DNA of 37,007 nucleotides, from contig JALLOH010000011.1 in the NCBI GenBank assembly GCA_027717655.1, positions 1 to 37,007 of the forward strand, read 5' to 3'. The position numbers and the translations under genes were made by a program. This stretch comes from Acidobacteriia bacterium AH_259_A11_L15. GTDB lineage: Bacteria > Acidobacteriota > Terriglobia > Acidiferrales > 2-02-FULL-67-57. The notes beneath the pieces are model-generated. The model was not told the origin of the DNA, searched no databases, and saw only the letters and a list, made by a program, of their open reading frames with translations. The number at the start of each line of letters is the position of its first letter. The stretch's first letter is position 1. Below are positions 22,719-30,493 of the stretch, one piece after another.

Positions 22719-24023
22719 CTAGGTCTGCAGGAAGCGCAGCACCGGCCGGCGCATCGCTCGCCACCCCAGCCAGAGCAGACCCAGCCAGAACAACAGAGTC
22801 AACCCGTAGCGGGCCAGGAAGAACACGAACCCCAGCAGCATCCCGATGAAGCTCTCGTAGCCCTCGACGAAAGCGTTGCGCAACCGCGTGCGCGTGCCCA
22901 CCGGGGCCGGCTGGAGCTGCGCCTGGAACTCTTCCACCAGGGTGATGTGGATGGTGGCCAGCTCCACCCGCCGCCGCAGGTTCTCCCGCTGCGCGTCCAT
23001 CCGCTCGATGCCCTGCCGGGTGCGGGCGATCTCCCGCTCGACCTCCAGGATGTCGCCCACTTTCCCGGTGCGGTTGTTGAGCACCGCAATCAGGCGCTGC
23101 TCGCTGGCCCGCGCGTTGCGCAGGCGCGCTTCCAGGTCGACTACCTGCTCGGTGACCTCTTCGGTCGTGAGCTGCTCCCGGGTCACCCGCCCCAGCTTGC
23201 GCAGCTCCTCCAACACCGGGTTTAATTGCGCCACCGGCACCCGCACCGTCAGCACCGCTCGCTGCGGCTGGGTCGGGGTCTCGGCCGACTCGGCCTGCGC
23301 CACGTAGCCGCCGGCTTCTTCGACGACTGCCAGCAGCCGTTGCTTCTTGGCCTCGAACTCCTTCACCTCCACCGTCATTGTTACCTGGTAGGCGATCATC
23401 CGCCCGGCGGTGGCCGCTTTGTCCGCCATCACCCCGGCGGTCGGCGCCGCCTGGTCGGCCGAGCTCAACGCTTCCTCCGCCACCACGCGCTCCCGGCTGC
23501 GGCGGCCTTCGTTTCGGCTCTCGTAGGCCGGGGAAGCCGGTGGCGGGGCTGGCTCGGCCGCCGGTGGTGTCTTCGTCGGCGCTCCACCGGCCGCGAATTG
23601 TGGCTCTTGTTCTTCGGCGCGTCCTTCTGAGGCAGCAGGACCGGGTGCGGGCATGATTATTACTTCTCGTTTCGGCTCCGGCATGGGTTCAATTTGAAGA
23701 CCTGACTTCAACAAGTCGGGAACAGTGATCCACAACGCCAGCAGCGCCACCGCCCCGGTGCCCGCCAGCGCCAGCGTCAGCCGCTTCCACCGCCAACGCG
23801 GCGCCGCCTCGCCCGCCTCGATGGCCGGCGGGCGCAGGCTGGCCGGCGCCCGCTCTACCTGCCATTGCTGCAGAGTTTCCGAGACCCGCTTCAGGTCCGC
23901 CACCAGCGCGGCGCACTCCCGGCATTCGGCCAAGTGGCGTTCGACCTCGACCTGCCGTGCCGGCGCCAGTTCCCGGTCCAAGTAGGCCTGCAACTCCTCG
24001 GCTTCCACGAAATGCTTCCCCAT
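22719..24023 (-). CDS. anti-sigma factor: zf-HC2 plus DUF4349
   Basis: A 434-residue membrane protein. Residues about 1-55 are an anti-sigma zinc-finger (zf-HC2) with ELQAYLDRELAP and VERHLAECRECAALV, which should hold the ECF sigma factor encoded just before it. One membrane helix is at about 82-103. A Pro/Ala-rich linker leads to a DUF4349 domain (about 215-425): YQVTMTVEVKEF, AGGYVAQAES, LTVRVPVAQLNPVLEEL, and a coiled-coil (VEREIARTRQGIERMDAQRE). It ends in a second membrane segment at about 390-420. Its ATG is two bases after the sigma stop, with GGAGGG inside the sigma tail. DUF4349 on the far side could be the signal-sensing part. Confidence 0.9.
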   Translation of the reverse strand: MGKHFVEAEELQAYLDRELAPARQVEVERHLAECRECAALVADLKRVSETLQQWQVERAPASLRPPAIEAGEAAPRWRWKRLTLALAGTGAVALLALWITVPDLLKSGLQIEPMPEPKREVIIMPAPGPAASEGRAEEQEPQFAAGGAPTKTPPAAEPAPPPASPAYESRNEGRRSRERVVAEEALSSADQAAPTAGVMADKAATAGRMIAYQVTMTVEVKEFEAKKQRLLAVVEEAGGYVAQAESAETPTQPQRAVLTVRVPVAQLNPVLEELRKLGRVTREQLTTEEVTEQVVDLEARLRNARASEQRLIAVLNNRTGKVGDILEVEREIARTRQGIERMDAQRENLRRRVELATIHITLVEEFQAQLQPAPVGTRTRLRNAFVEGYESFIGMLLGFVFFLARYGLTLLFWLGLLWLGWRAMRRPVLRFLQT

Positions 24024-24025
24024 CG

Positions 24026-24589
24026 TTACGCTCCCTCCGACTTCCCCGCTGCGGAGACGGGCCGGCCCGCCTGCCGGACGGGCCGGCCCCCGAGCAGGTC
24101 GCGCAGCGCCAGCTTGGCCCGGAACAACCGCGAGCGCACCGTGCCCAGCGGCACCTGGAGCACCTCGGCGATTTCCTGGTAGCTCAGCCCCTGGTACTCC
24201 CGCAGCAGGACGATCTCCCGCTGCTCCGCCTCCAGCCGCCCCAGCGCCTCCCGCACTTGCTGCACCAGCGCCGCATCGCCGCCGCCCGCTGCCGGGTTCA
24301 CGGGCAGCGGGTCTTCTTCCTTCTTCTTCCGGTGCTCGCTGACGATCCGGTTCAGGGCGATCCGGTAGAGGTAGATGCGGAACTTGGCTTCCACCTCGTA
24401 GCCGTTGCGGTGCTGCACCAGGGCCAGGAAGACATCCTGGGTGATCTCCTCGGCTCGGCTCGGGTCGTTGACCCGGCGCCTGACGTAGCCGTAGATTGCG
24501 TCCTTGTAGCGGGCGAACAGCTCCCCGAAGGCGGGCGCTTCCCCGCGCTTGAAAGCCAGCATCAATTCCTCGTCCGACCGGGGGCTCAA
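24026..24589 (-). CDS. ECF-family RNA polymerase sigma factor
   Basis: A 187-residue sigma-E type factor. Region 2 (about 10-85) has FGELFARYKDAIYGYVRRRV, EITQDVFLALVQ and IYLYRIALNRIVSEHRKKK. Region 4 (about 115-170) has RLEAEQREIVLLREYQGLSY, QEIAEVLQVPLGTVRSRLFR. The start is TTG 24589, because the conserved SDEELMLAFKRG lead would be lost with the internal ATG; GGAG lies about a dozen bases ahead. Co-transcribed with the anti-sigma/DUF4349 gene two bases downstream. A GGAAC-type promoter is visible upstream, suggesting autoregulation. Confidence 0.95.
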   Translation of the reverse strand: MSPRSDEELMLAFKRGEAPAFGELFARYKDAIYGYVRRRVNDPSRAEEITQDVFLALVQHRNGYEVEAKFRIYLYRIALNRIVSEHRKKKEEDPLPVNPAAGGGDAALVQQVREALGRLEAEQREIVLLREYQGLSYQEIAEVLQVPLGTVRSRLFRAKLALRDLLGGRPVRQAGRPVSAAGKSEGA

Positions 24590-24620
24590 AGGCCGGTCTC
24601 CGTCCCCACTTCCATTACCT

Positions 24621-24649
24621 CGAATCGCCGCGGAAGCGCAAAAGTTCCC
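24621..24649 (-). promoter_or_regulatory. candidate autoregulated ECF promoter
   Basis: On the minus strand, GGGAACTTTT (GGAAC at 24648-24644) is followed 17 bases later by GATTCG. GGAAC is the classic -35 for sigma-E type factors. The -10 is less typical. It lies 30-60 bases before the sigma gene TTG. Confidence 0.4.
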
Positions 24650-24708
24650 GCCTTAAGCAAAACCTGTTCAGGCCCGCGGATTCCTCGTCCCGCCTGGGAA
24701 GGGCAACG

Positions 24709-24990
24709 TCAGAGCAGAACGACAGATTGTTGGGTGGGCACATCGAAGCGCCGGCGGCAGCGCGGGTTGCGGCAGGCCAGCTGCTCGTCCACGCGCACCA
24801 TATAGGAGCGCGCCTGGGCGAACCGCTGCCGCTCCTCGGCGCCGGCCCCGCGGGGCAGTTGCTTCTTTTTCTCCCGCACCAGCCAGCGCACCGTATACTC
24901 GGCCGCCTGGCGACAGTGCGGGCAGGTGAACTGCGCCGGCTTCGACTCCTGCCGCTCGACGTAAAGCTGCCGATCCTGCATACCCTCCAT
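24709..24990 (-). CDS. small zinc-ribbon protein
   Basis: A 93-residue soluble protein with two Cys knuckles: FTCPHCRQ at about residues 22-26 and LACRNPRCRRRF at about 72-80. A charged helical segment between them (REKKKQLPRGAGAEERQRFA) gives a split zinc ribbon. Function unknown. Start ATG 24990, or in-frame ATG 24981 with GGAGGG immediately before it. Stands alone. The 271 bp after 24990, up to the next gene, show no further gene. Confidence 0.72.
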   Translation of the reverse strand: MEGMQDRQLYVERQESKPAQFTCPHCRQAAEYTVRWLVREKKKQLPRGAGAEERQRFAQARSYMVRVDEQLACRNPRCRRRFDVPTQQSVVLL

Positions 24991-25261
24991 TCTACCAGTC
25001 CGACCTCGAAATTATCGACCTCGACTGGCCACGCCACGACCGTCACGCGCCAACAGCCACAGCCCACGATGCACAGTACCTTCCCCCTGGCTATCATTCC
25101 CCCCGATGCCGGCTCTCGACTGCATCGGTAACAAGCCTCTCCTTAACCGCCACCGTGACGTTCCCTGCCTCCTTGCTTCCCTGTCTCTCTCCTCCTAACC
25201 TGCGTTGACCCCCACAAGCTTCTCCGCTACGATTTTCCCGACTGCCGCGAGGGAGCACAGC

Positions 25262-25867
25262 ATGAGACTGAAGCCACTTTGCCTGATCTTGCCACTGCTT
25301 TTCTTCAGCCCCGCCACTCCCGGCGAGTTGCAACAACAAGAACTCCTAAGGTCTCCCTCGGGACTAAAACTCGAGCTGAAGACTGACAAGAAACAATACA
25401 AGCTGGGAGAACCTGTGTTCGTTACACTGACGCTTACTAATGATGGGCAGAAAGCATTTTATCTCAGCCCAGAGTTCATAATGTACGGTCATGCATTTGG
25501 CGATTGGCCGATGAATCTGCTGGAAATTGAGGTCCAAGATCCACAGGGCCAACTGTTAAAACCAACGGGCATGCCCATTGCTGAGTATGGATGGCAAGAA
25601 GAGAAAACACCGGTCTATCAATTCATCCTCAGAACACGTATATATTTTTCCCCTGGCGATTTTCGTGGCTTTACCCGGTCTCTCAAGGAACTTGGTTTTG
25701 AACTCGAGAAACCGGGCCGCTATCGCCTGCGCGCCACGTACTGGGAACCTAGTTACAAGAACTTGGTGACCGAAGAAGAGTTCGAAGAGGCCAAGAAAAT
25801 ACTTAGGTATCCCTGGTGGGCCAAGCTTGAATCCGACTGGGTCTGGATAGAAATCCTGCCTAAATAA
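25262..25867 (+). CDS. secreted Ig-like (BsuPI-type) protein, unknown function
   Basis: A 201-residue exported protein with signal peptide MRLKPLCLILPLLFFSPATP (cleavage around GEL/ATPG). A beta-sandwich-like domain opens with LKLELKTDKKQYKLGEPVFV, followed by TLTLTNDGQKAFYLSP. This opening is shared by BsuPI-like and other Ig-type extracellular domains; the rest is not recognised. It carries GRYRLRATYWEPSYKNLV, typical of the last strands. ATG 25262 follows GGGAG at about 25250. Codon use and base composition are distinctly more A/T-rich than in flanking genes, hinting at recent gain. Confidence 0.8.
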   Translation: MRLKPLCLILPLLFFSPATPGELQQQELLRSPSGLKLELKTDKKQYKLGEPVFVTLTLTNDGQKAFYLSPEFIMYGHAFGDWPMNLLEIEVQDPQGQLLKPTGMPIAEYGWQEEKTPVYQFILRTRIYFSPGDFRGFTRSLKELGFELEKPGRYRLRATYWEPSYKNLVTEEEFEEAKKILRYPWWAKLESDWVWIEILPK

Positions 25868-25905
25868 CTTCCTGGCCCGTTCCTGGGATGGCCTTCCCAT
25901 GCGTT

Positions 25906-25935
25906 CGAATGCGTTCTGAACGCAGAACGCATTCG
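25906..25935. repeat. 13-bp perfect hairpin between genes
   Basis: CGAATGCGTTCTG and its reverse complement around AACG. It lies 38 bp past the stop at 25867 and could terminate transcription, though no T-run follows. The stem core GAATGCG/CGCATTC is shared in part with hairpin A at 15015-15042. Confidence 0.55.
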
Positions 25936-26023
25936 GCGGCGACCCCCAAGGCCGGGTCCTCGGGTCGTTGACCTCAGCGGCGCTTCCGCCTACCATTTCG
26001 ACTGCCCGCAGAGGACGGCAACT

Positions 26024-26731
26024 ATGAAGCTCCTTCGATACTCGCTGGCTCTACTGCTCTTGTTCTTCGGCTCCGGCTTCGCCTTTCCTCTTACCGCCCA
26101 GGACGACGTGATTGCCGTCGGCATCCTGGTCTACGACGGCGTCTACAACACCGAGCTGGTCGCCCCCTACGACGTCTTCCAGCACGCCGCCACCCACACC
26201 AACGGACGCCTGCGGGTCTTCACTGTCGCGCCCCGGTTCGGCAGCATCACCACCGCCGAAGGCCTCCGTCTCCTGCCCGACTTCAGCTTCCTCACCGCCC
26301 CGGAGATTGACTGGCTGGTCGTCCCCAGCGGCGAGAACTACCAGTCCGATACCAAGGACCCGGCGCTGGTCGACTGGATTCGCCGCACCGGCCGCCAGGC
26401 CCAGGTGGTGCACTCGAACTGCTGGGGCGCTTTCCTGCTGGGGGCCGCCGGGCTGCTCGACTCCAGGCGCGCCACCACCTTCCCGGCCTCGCTCGACGAC
26501 TTCGCTCAGGCCTTCCCCAAAGTAGAAGTACGTCGCGACGTCATTTTCGTGGATGACAACGGCGTGGTCACCTCCGCCGGCAGCGTCACCAGCTACCAGG
26601 CCGCGCTCTACCTGGTGGAAAAATATCTCGGCCCCGACGTCGCCCAGAAGGTCGCCCGGGGATTCGTGCTCGAATGGGACCTTTCGCGGGTCAAACACGA
26701 AACCGTCCCCCCCACCGCCGGCTCCCGGTAA
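26024..26731 (+). CDS. secreted DJ-1/PfpI-family protein
   Basis: A 235-residue protein of the class I glutamine amidotransferase-like fold. A signal peptide ([20 protein letters not shown], cleavage near LTAQ) sends it out of the cytoplasm, which is uncommon for this family. The DJ-1/PfpI core has [20 protein letters not shown], the nucleophile elbow [20 protein letters not shown] with the likely catalytic Cys, and [20 protein letters not shown]. The opening ELVAPYDVF and the later SAGS resemble the amidase/AraC-sensor branch (GlxA N-domain-like) rather than PfpI proteases. Role unknown. ATG 26024 follows a GAGG. Stop is 23 bp before the GTPase ATG, so the pair may be co-transcribed. Confidence 0.88.
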   Translation: MKLLRYSLALLLLFFGSGFAFPLTAQDDVIAVGILVYDGVYNTELVAPYDVFQHAATHTNGRLRVFTVAPRFGSITTAEGLRLLPDFSFLTAPEIDWLVVPSGENYQSDTKDPALVDWIRRTGRQAQVVHSNCWGAFLLGAAGLLDSRRATTFPASLDDFAQAFPKVEVRRDVIFVDDNGVVTSAGSVTSYQAALYLVEKYLGPDVAQKVARGFVLEWDLSRVKHETVPPTAGSR

Positions 26732-26754
26732 CCGGACACGCAGGTAGTTTTTCG

Positions 26755-27780
26755 ATGCCCGCCAACCTCACCCCCGAATACCTGGCGGCCGAAGAACGCT
26801 TCAAGCAGGCCCGCAGCCCCGAGGAAAAAATCGCCGCTCTGGAAGCAATGCTCTCCGCCATCCCCAAGCACAAGGGGACGGAGAAGATGCAAGCCGACCT
26901 GAAGCGGCGGCTCAAGAAGTTACGGGGCGAAAAGGGCAAGAAAGGCGCCACCCGCCACGCCGCCCCCATCCACTACGTCGAGCGCGAGGGCGCCGGCCAA
27001 GTCGCCCTGGTCGGCCCGCCCAACAGCGGCAAGTCGGCGCTGCTGGCAGCGTTGACCCGCGCCACCCCCACCATCGCCGACTATCCCTTTTCCACCCGCT
27101 CGCCCCTGCCCGGCATGATGCCCTTCGAGAATATCCAGGTGCAGTTGGTTGATTTGCCCCCGCTCGACCCGCTCTTCCCGGAAGCCTGGGTGCCGCAGAC
27201 TATCCGCAACGCCGACGGCGTCGCGCTGGTGGTCGACCTGGGCGACGCCGCCGTGCTCGACCACTTGACCCAAACCCTGGAGCAGCTCGACCAGGGCAAG
27301 ATTCGCGTCGGCCAGGTGCAAGGGGAGCTGCCGCGGGGCTTCGTCCGCAAGCCCGCCCTGTTGGTCGGGAACAAATGCGACCGCCCCGGCGCCCGCGACA
27401 ACCTCGAGGTCTTGGCAGAGCTCTGGGGGGAGCGCTTGCGGCTTGCCCGTCCCGTCCCCCCGCAGAACGCGCAGGCAGGCGGGCTGCTACCCGTCTCCGC
27501 GCAGACGGGCGAGAACTTGGAAGAGCTGCGGCGGGCGCTGTTCGAGCTGCTCGGCGTGGTGCGCGTCTACACCAAGAGTCCCGGCAAGAAGCCCGACCGG
27601 CAGGCGCCCTACGTGCTGCCGCGCGGCGCCACCGTGCGCGACATCGCCGCCCGCGTCCACAAGGACGTGGCCGCCGGGCTCAAGTTCGCCCGCCTCTGGG
27701 GCGGCACCCGCTTCGACGGCCAGCGCGTCGAGCGCGACCACGTCCTCGAAGACCAGGACATCGTCGAACTCCACACCTGA
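26755..27780 (+). CDS. Obg/DRG-like GTPase with TGS domain
   Basis: A 341-residue cytoplasmic GTPase. A helical lead (about 1-65, charged) precedes the G domain: Walker [17 protein letters not shown], switch [16 protein letters not shown]3 as VDLPPLDP (DxPG replaced by DLPP), G4 [11 protein letters not shown]5 VSAQTGENL. The C-terminal 75 residues are a TGS domain ([20 protein letters not shown] ... [20 protein letters not shown]). This layout matches DRG/Obg-related GTPases that bind ribosome or tRNA; the exact cellular role is unknown. ATG 26755 was chosen because family homology begins there; the frame is open to 26674, within the upstream gene. Confidence 0.9.
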   Translation: MPANLTPEYLAAEERFKQARSPEEKIAALEAMLSAIPKHKGTEKMQADLKRRLKKLRGEKGKKGATRHAAPIHYVEREGAGQVALVGPPNSGKSALLAALTRATPTIADYPFSTRSPLPGMMPFENIQVQLVDLPPLDPLFPEAWVPQTIRNADGVALVVDLGDAAVLDHLTQTLEQLDQGKIRVGQVQGELPRGFVRKPALLVGNKCDRPGARDNLEVLAELWGERLRLARPVPPQNAQAGGLLPVSAQTGENLEELRRALFELLGVVRVYTKSPGKKPDRQAPYVLPRGATVRDIAARVHKDVAAGLKFARLWGGTRFDGQRVERDHVLEDQDIVELHT

Positions 27781-27820
27781 CCCCGCCGCCACAAGTCCAG
27801 ACTACTTGCCTTGCTCGCTA

Positions 27821-27882
27821 CGAGTTTCGATTTTCGAATTTCGCTTTTCGGTTTCTTGCTGCCCGGGGGGGGTCGCCTGTCC
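27821..27882. repeat. repeat block sharing the tRNA-Leu 3' flank, copy a
   Basis: CGAGTTTCGATTTTCG ... CTTTTCGGTT ... GCCCGGGG ... TCG closely follows 28633-28683, which contains the 3' end of the tRNA-Leu gene. A seven-base AATTTCG insertion is the main difference. It continues GCCTGTCC, as at 28541. Confidence 0.55.
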
Positions 27883-27959
27883 CGAGCCTGCCAAGGCAAG
27901 CGCCGTTGAGACAAACCTACAAGCCCTCGAGCGATGCGCGCGGAGCTCGTGCCTGTGGG

Positions 27960-28307
27960 TCAGTGCACGACACCAGTAGGTTTCCGAGATCGGACTTGCA
28001 ATCCCATGAAGCACCGATAACAAAGTGGCTTCTTCTTCCGGCCCAGTTCTTCAGGATGGAGCCAAATGGTTTGTCCGCAGTGACGACACAGCCGCGGTCG
28101 TGTCCCGGGCCGGGGGGATTCCTCTTCTTGGGCCAGCAGCAAGCAGCAGGGGCACTCGTCCGGACTCATCTCACCCACCCAACCTATCGGTTCCCCGCCT
28201 TCGAAAGCAACTGGTCGCAGTTGTCCGTGCTTCCCGGCCTTTGCAAGCATGCGCTTGACCCTGCGAATTGCTTTTCGGTTGACCCGCGATGCCTTGTACC
28301 GCGCCAT
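27960..28307 (-). CDS. basic zinc-ribbon protein, function unknown
   Basis: A 115-residue protein. The first 45 residues are strongly basic (MARYKASRVNRKAIRRVKRM). Three Cys pairs follow: ECPCCLLL at about 52-56, LCRHCGQT at about 72-77, and LCYRCF at about 95-99. The last two pairs form an ordinary zinc ribbon. Start ATG 28307 lies nine bases from GGAGG at 28317-28321; ATG 28313 is only three bases away. The strong ribosome site and clean Cys pattern support a real gene. It is the only gene between the GTPase and tRNA-Leu, in an otherwise repeat-filled stretch. Confidence 0.7.
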   Translation of the reverse strand: MARYKASRVNRKAIRRVKRMLAKAGKHGQLRPVAFEGGEPIGWVGEMSPDECPCCLLLAQEEESPRPGTRPRLCRHCGQTIWLHPEELGRKKKPLCYRCFMGLQVRSRKPTGVVH

Positions 28308-28390
28308 GGCCATACGCCTCCGCTCCTGCTTTTGTCTTTCGAGTTTCTAGAAGCTGTTGCACAACCCCCGCTAGGCGGGGCAGGTCTCTT

Positions 28391-28461
28391 GTCCTGAGCG
28401 AAGCCGAAGGATTAGCCCTGACATCCAAAGGCGACCAAAACACGGGCTTCAGCCCCTGAGG
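28391..28461. repeat. dispersed repeats: CCTGAGCGAAGCCGAAGG and GGGCTTCAGCCCCTGAGG
   Basis: The reverse form of the 32-56 repeat at 28391-28412, then an exact second copy of the 21607-21624 repeat at 28444-28461. The 354 bp between the zinc-ribbon gene and tRNA-Leu (28308-28661) contain only repeats that I can identify. Confidence 0.65.
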
Positions 28462-28490
28462 CTTCCTTGGGGAAAGGTTATGCATTAGGC

Positions 28491-28592
28491 TCTAGTTTCC
28501 ACGCTCTAACTTCTTTCTTGCTGGTTCCCGGGGTGGAGTCGCCTGTCCTGCTTGCCCTGAGCGAAGTCGAAGGGAGCGAAGCCGAAGGGAAC
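28491..28592. repeat. repeat block copy b with dispersed repeat
   Basis: TTTCTTGCTGGTTCCCGGGG followed by TGGAGTCGCCTGTCCTGC matches copy a (27851-27882). It runs into two reverse dispersed-repeat cores (TTGCCCTGAGCGAAGTCGAA, then GGGAGCGAAGCCGAAGGG). Confidence 0.55.
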
Positions 28593-28661
28593 CCACAGCC
28601 CCTTGGATCCATTGCGGCACGCTTCCAAGCTTCGAGTTTCGATTTTCGCTTTTCGGTTCTT

Positions 28662-28752
28662 TGGTGCCCGGGGTGGGGGTCGAACCCACACTCCCGAAGG
28701 ATCGGGAAAGGGATTTTAAGTCCCTCGCGTCTACCGGTTCCGCCACCCGGGC
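28662..28752 (-). tRNA. tRNA-Leu (anticodon UAA)
   Basis: Class II tRNA on the minus strand. The acceptor arm is GCCCGGG/CCCGGGC with discriminator A. The anticodon loop CTTAAAA has TAA at 28718-28716, inside an AGGGA/TCCCT stem. It has a long variable arm (CCCGATCCTTCGGG) and T-loop GTTCGAC. CCA is encoded (28664-28662). It reads UUA codons. TATAGT at 28769-28764 is well placed as a -10 element, but no clear -35 is seen, since the integrase gene end begins there. Confidence 0.96.
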
Positions 28753-28783
28753 CCTTCCGTGTAACTATAAGCCAATGCAAGGC

Positions 28784-29857
28784 TTATTGCACGAGGTTCG
28801 TTGCTGGGCTGTAGCGCTCAACAGGCCTGGTGCTAGTTCTGGTGTCAGTTCCTTCTGAGAAAAACGACGCCATGCGCTCCACAGCGGCGAGCTGGTAGTC
28901 TGGCGCGAGATGGGCATAGCGCATCACCATCGCCAGTGTTTTATGGCCCAAGAGCTCAGCCACGGTCCTAAGATCCGTTCCGCTCATCACCAAGCGCGAC
29001 GCGAATGTGTGCCGCAGGCAATGCCAAGTGAAATCGCGGATGGCAGCTGTCTTTAGCGCGGGCTCGAACCATCGGCGGGGGCTCTGCACTCCCCCACAGA
29101 CGAACCCAGAATCCCACGTCCGCTTGCGGAGCTCCGCGAGCGCGCGGATCGCCGCAGCATTCAACGGCACGTGACGAGTCTCGCCGTTCTTGCTGCGCGG
29201 CACGGTCAGGATGCGGCGCTCGAGATCCACATCATCCCAGCGCGCCGCGTAATGCTCGCCCAGCCGAAGCCCGGTATGGAGCGCCAGCTCAAACTCAGAT
29301 AGGCGCTCGGGAAAGTTCTCGCAGATTGCCTTGCGGAGTTCCATTTCTTCCTCGCGCGAGAGGAATCGCACGCGCCCGTTGTTCTCGGCGCGATGCGCCA
29401 CCAGGCGCGCCGGATTTTCCTTTACCTTGCCGTTGCGGATCCCCAACCGGTACGTTAGCGAGAGCAAGGCGCGGTAGCGGTTCCACGTTGCCGGCGACCA
29501 GTCCTCTCCCTCGAAGTACCGTTCAATGTCTTGTGCGTTGATCGCGTCAGCGAATTTTTCGCCGAACCAGTTGAGCGGCTTCGCCATGCGAATCCGGTCG
29601 CTTGCATGACTGAGCTTGTGTGCCTCAGAGTACGCTAGCGCGTCCTGTGCGATCTCCCGGAAGGAAATTGGCGCGCGCCGCAGCCTCTCGGGCAGCTTCT
29701 TGCCCTGGAGCGCTTCGGTCTTCCGCTTATGATAGAGCTCAATCGCTGCGCTTTTCGTGCCAGCCTTTTCGCGCCGGATGCGGCCCGTGGCGTCCGCGTA
29801 GCGGATCCACCACGCGCCCGAGCCGGGCACCTTCTCGTAGATTCCACGCTGCTTCAT
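28784..29857 (-). CDS. tyrosine recombinase/integrase
   Basis: A 357-residue site-specific recombinase. The N-terminal arm-binding region has GSGAWWIRYADATGRIRREK, and a SAM-like core-binding domain follows (about 65-165). The catalytic domain carries the full set: Arg in HTGLRLGEHYAARWDDV, Lys in RSKNGETRHVPL, HxxR in WHCLRHTFASRLV, His in LLGHKTLAMVMRYAHL and nucleophile Tyr in the same stretch. It should integrate or excise the element. The ATG overlaps the upstream gene stop (ATGA), and the gene ends within a TAAGCC/GGCTTA inverted repeat (28768-28786), 31 bp from tRNA-Leu. It lies on the 5' side of that tRNA, unlike the usual 3'-end insertion. Confidence 0.95.
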   Translation of the reverse strand: MKQRGIYEKVPGSGAWWIRYADATGRIRREKAGTKSAAIELYHKRKTEALQGKKLPERLRRAPISFREIAQDALAYSEAHKLSHASDRIRMAKPLNWFGEKFADAINAQDIERYFEGEDWSPATWNRYRALLSLTYRLGIRNGKVKENPARLVAHRAENNGRVRFLSREEEMELRKAICENFPERLSEFELALHTGLRLGEHYAARWDDVDLERRILTVPRSKNGETRHVPLNAAAIRALAELRKRTWDSGFVCGGVQSPRRWFEPALKTAAIRDFTWHCLRHTFASRLVMSGTDLRTVAELLGHKTLAMVMRYAHLAPDYQLAAVERMASFFSEGTDTRTSTRPVERYSPATNLVQ

Positions 29858-30381
29858 TGCTTTTCATCCTTTCTTTTTATTAGAGGTGAAGTTGAGAACT
29901 TGCGCGCCTCCTGCCAACTCGCCCACAGCCGGTACATGGTGCGCGGCTCGATGCTGTGTTTCTGGCGCACTACCTGGAGCGCCTCGGCCTGCTTGTGCCC
30001 CTGGCTAATGAGCGTGTAAACCTCGGCGCATGCCGCTTCAGCCTCTTCAGGGGCAACGGCGGGGCGGCGTCCCTGCTTTGGTTTAGGGAGTCGGGCTCCG
30101 TATTGCACTATCCCCGTACGCAGCAACGCAGGGGCAGATCCCAATACTGCTAGGAATTTGTTCAACTCCTCGGGCGAAGGTTCTTTCATCTTGTTTATCA
30201 AAAACCAACGCAATCGCTTCCTGCTCTTGGCTATCTGCAACAAATTCAACAAAACCATGCCATAGCGCCGGAGGTACCGCTCCATCCTGGCTATCTCTTT
30301 GTACAGGTCAATCTCTAACTGCATGTGTTGCCTCACATCCTCGACCGCCTGAAAAATCCGCCCGACTGTTTCCCGTTTCAT
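29854..30381 (-). CDS. integrase-coupled protein of unknown function
   Basis: A 175-residue basic soluble protein in front of the integrase, overlapping it by four bases, so surely co-expressed. The N-terminal half is helical (FQAVEDVRQHMQLEIDLYKE, then IARMERYLRRYGMVLLNLLQ). The C-terminal part (GHKQAEALQVVRQKHSIEPR, TMYRLWASWQEARK) looks like a helix-turn-helix. It could be a DNA-binding accessory factor or repressor for the integrase promoter. No family recognised. Starts at ATG 30381, facing the excisionase-like gene across a 112-bp control region. Confidence 0.75.
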   Translation of the reverse strand: MKRETVGRIFQAVEDVRQHMQLEIDLYKEIARMERYLRRYGMVLLNLLQIAKSRKRLRWFLINKMKEPSPEELNKFLAVLGSAPALLRTGIVQYGARLPKPKQGRRPAVAPEEAEAACAEVYTLISQGHKQAEALQVVRQKHSIEPRTMYRLWASWQEARKFSTSPLIKRKDEKQ

Positions 30382-30403
30382 CGCGCCGCCGATTTTGTCT
30401 TTT

Positions 30404-30484
30404 TGGCAAATAGTGCCAGAAAGACATAAATTGACAACACCAAAACTATCTCATAGGCTGCAGCCAATTGCAAGTGCCAGAAAG
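30404..30484. promoter_or_regulatory. divergent control region of the element
   Basis: The 112-bp gap between opposite genes holds TTGACA at 30431-30436 and TAGGCT 17 bases on (plus-strand promoter candidate). A direct repeat AGTGCCAGAAAG occurs at 30412-30423 and 30473-30484, flanking that promoter. An inverted repeat TGGCA-AATAG-TGCCA is at 30404-30418. The placement suggests operator sites controlling both the integrase and replication sides. Confidence 0.5.
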
Positions 30485-30493
30485 GAGGAGACA

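Noticed and set aside
28768..28786. TAAGCC/GGCTTA inverted repeat as the integrase terminator
   Set aside because: Only six-base arms and no T-run on the transcribed side; also overlaps the tRNA promoter region, so not called as a terminator.
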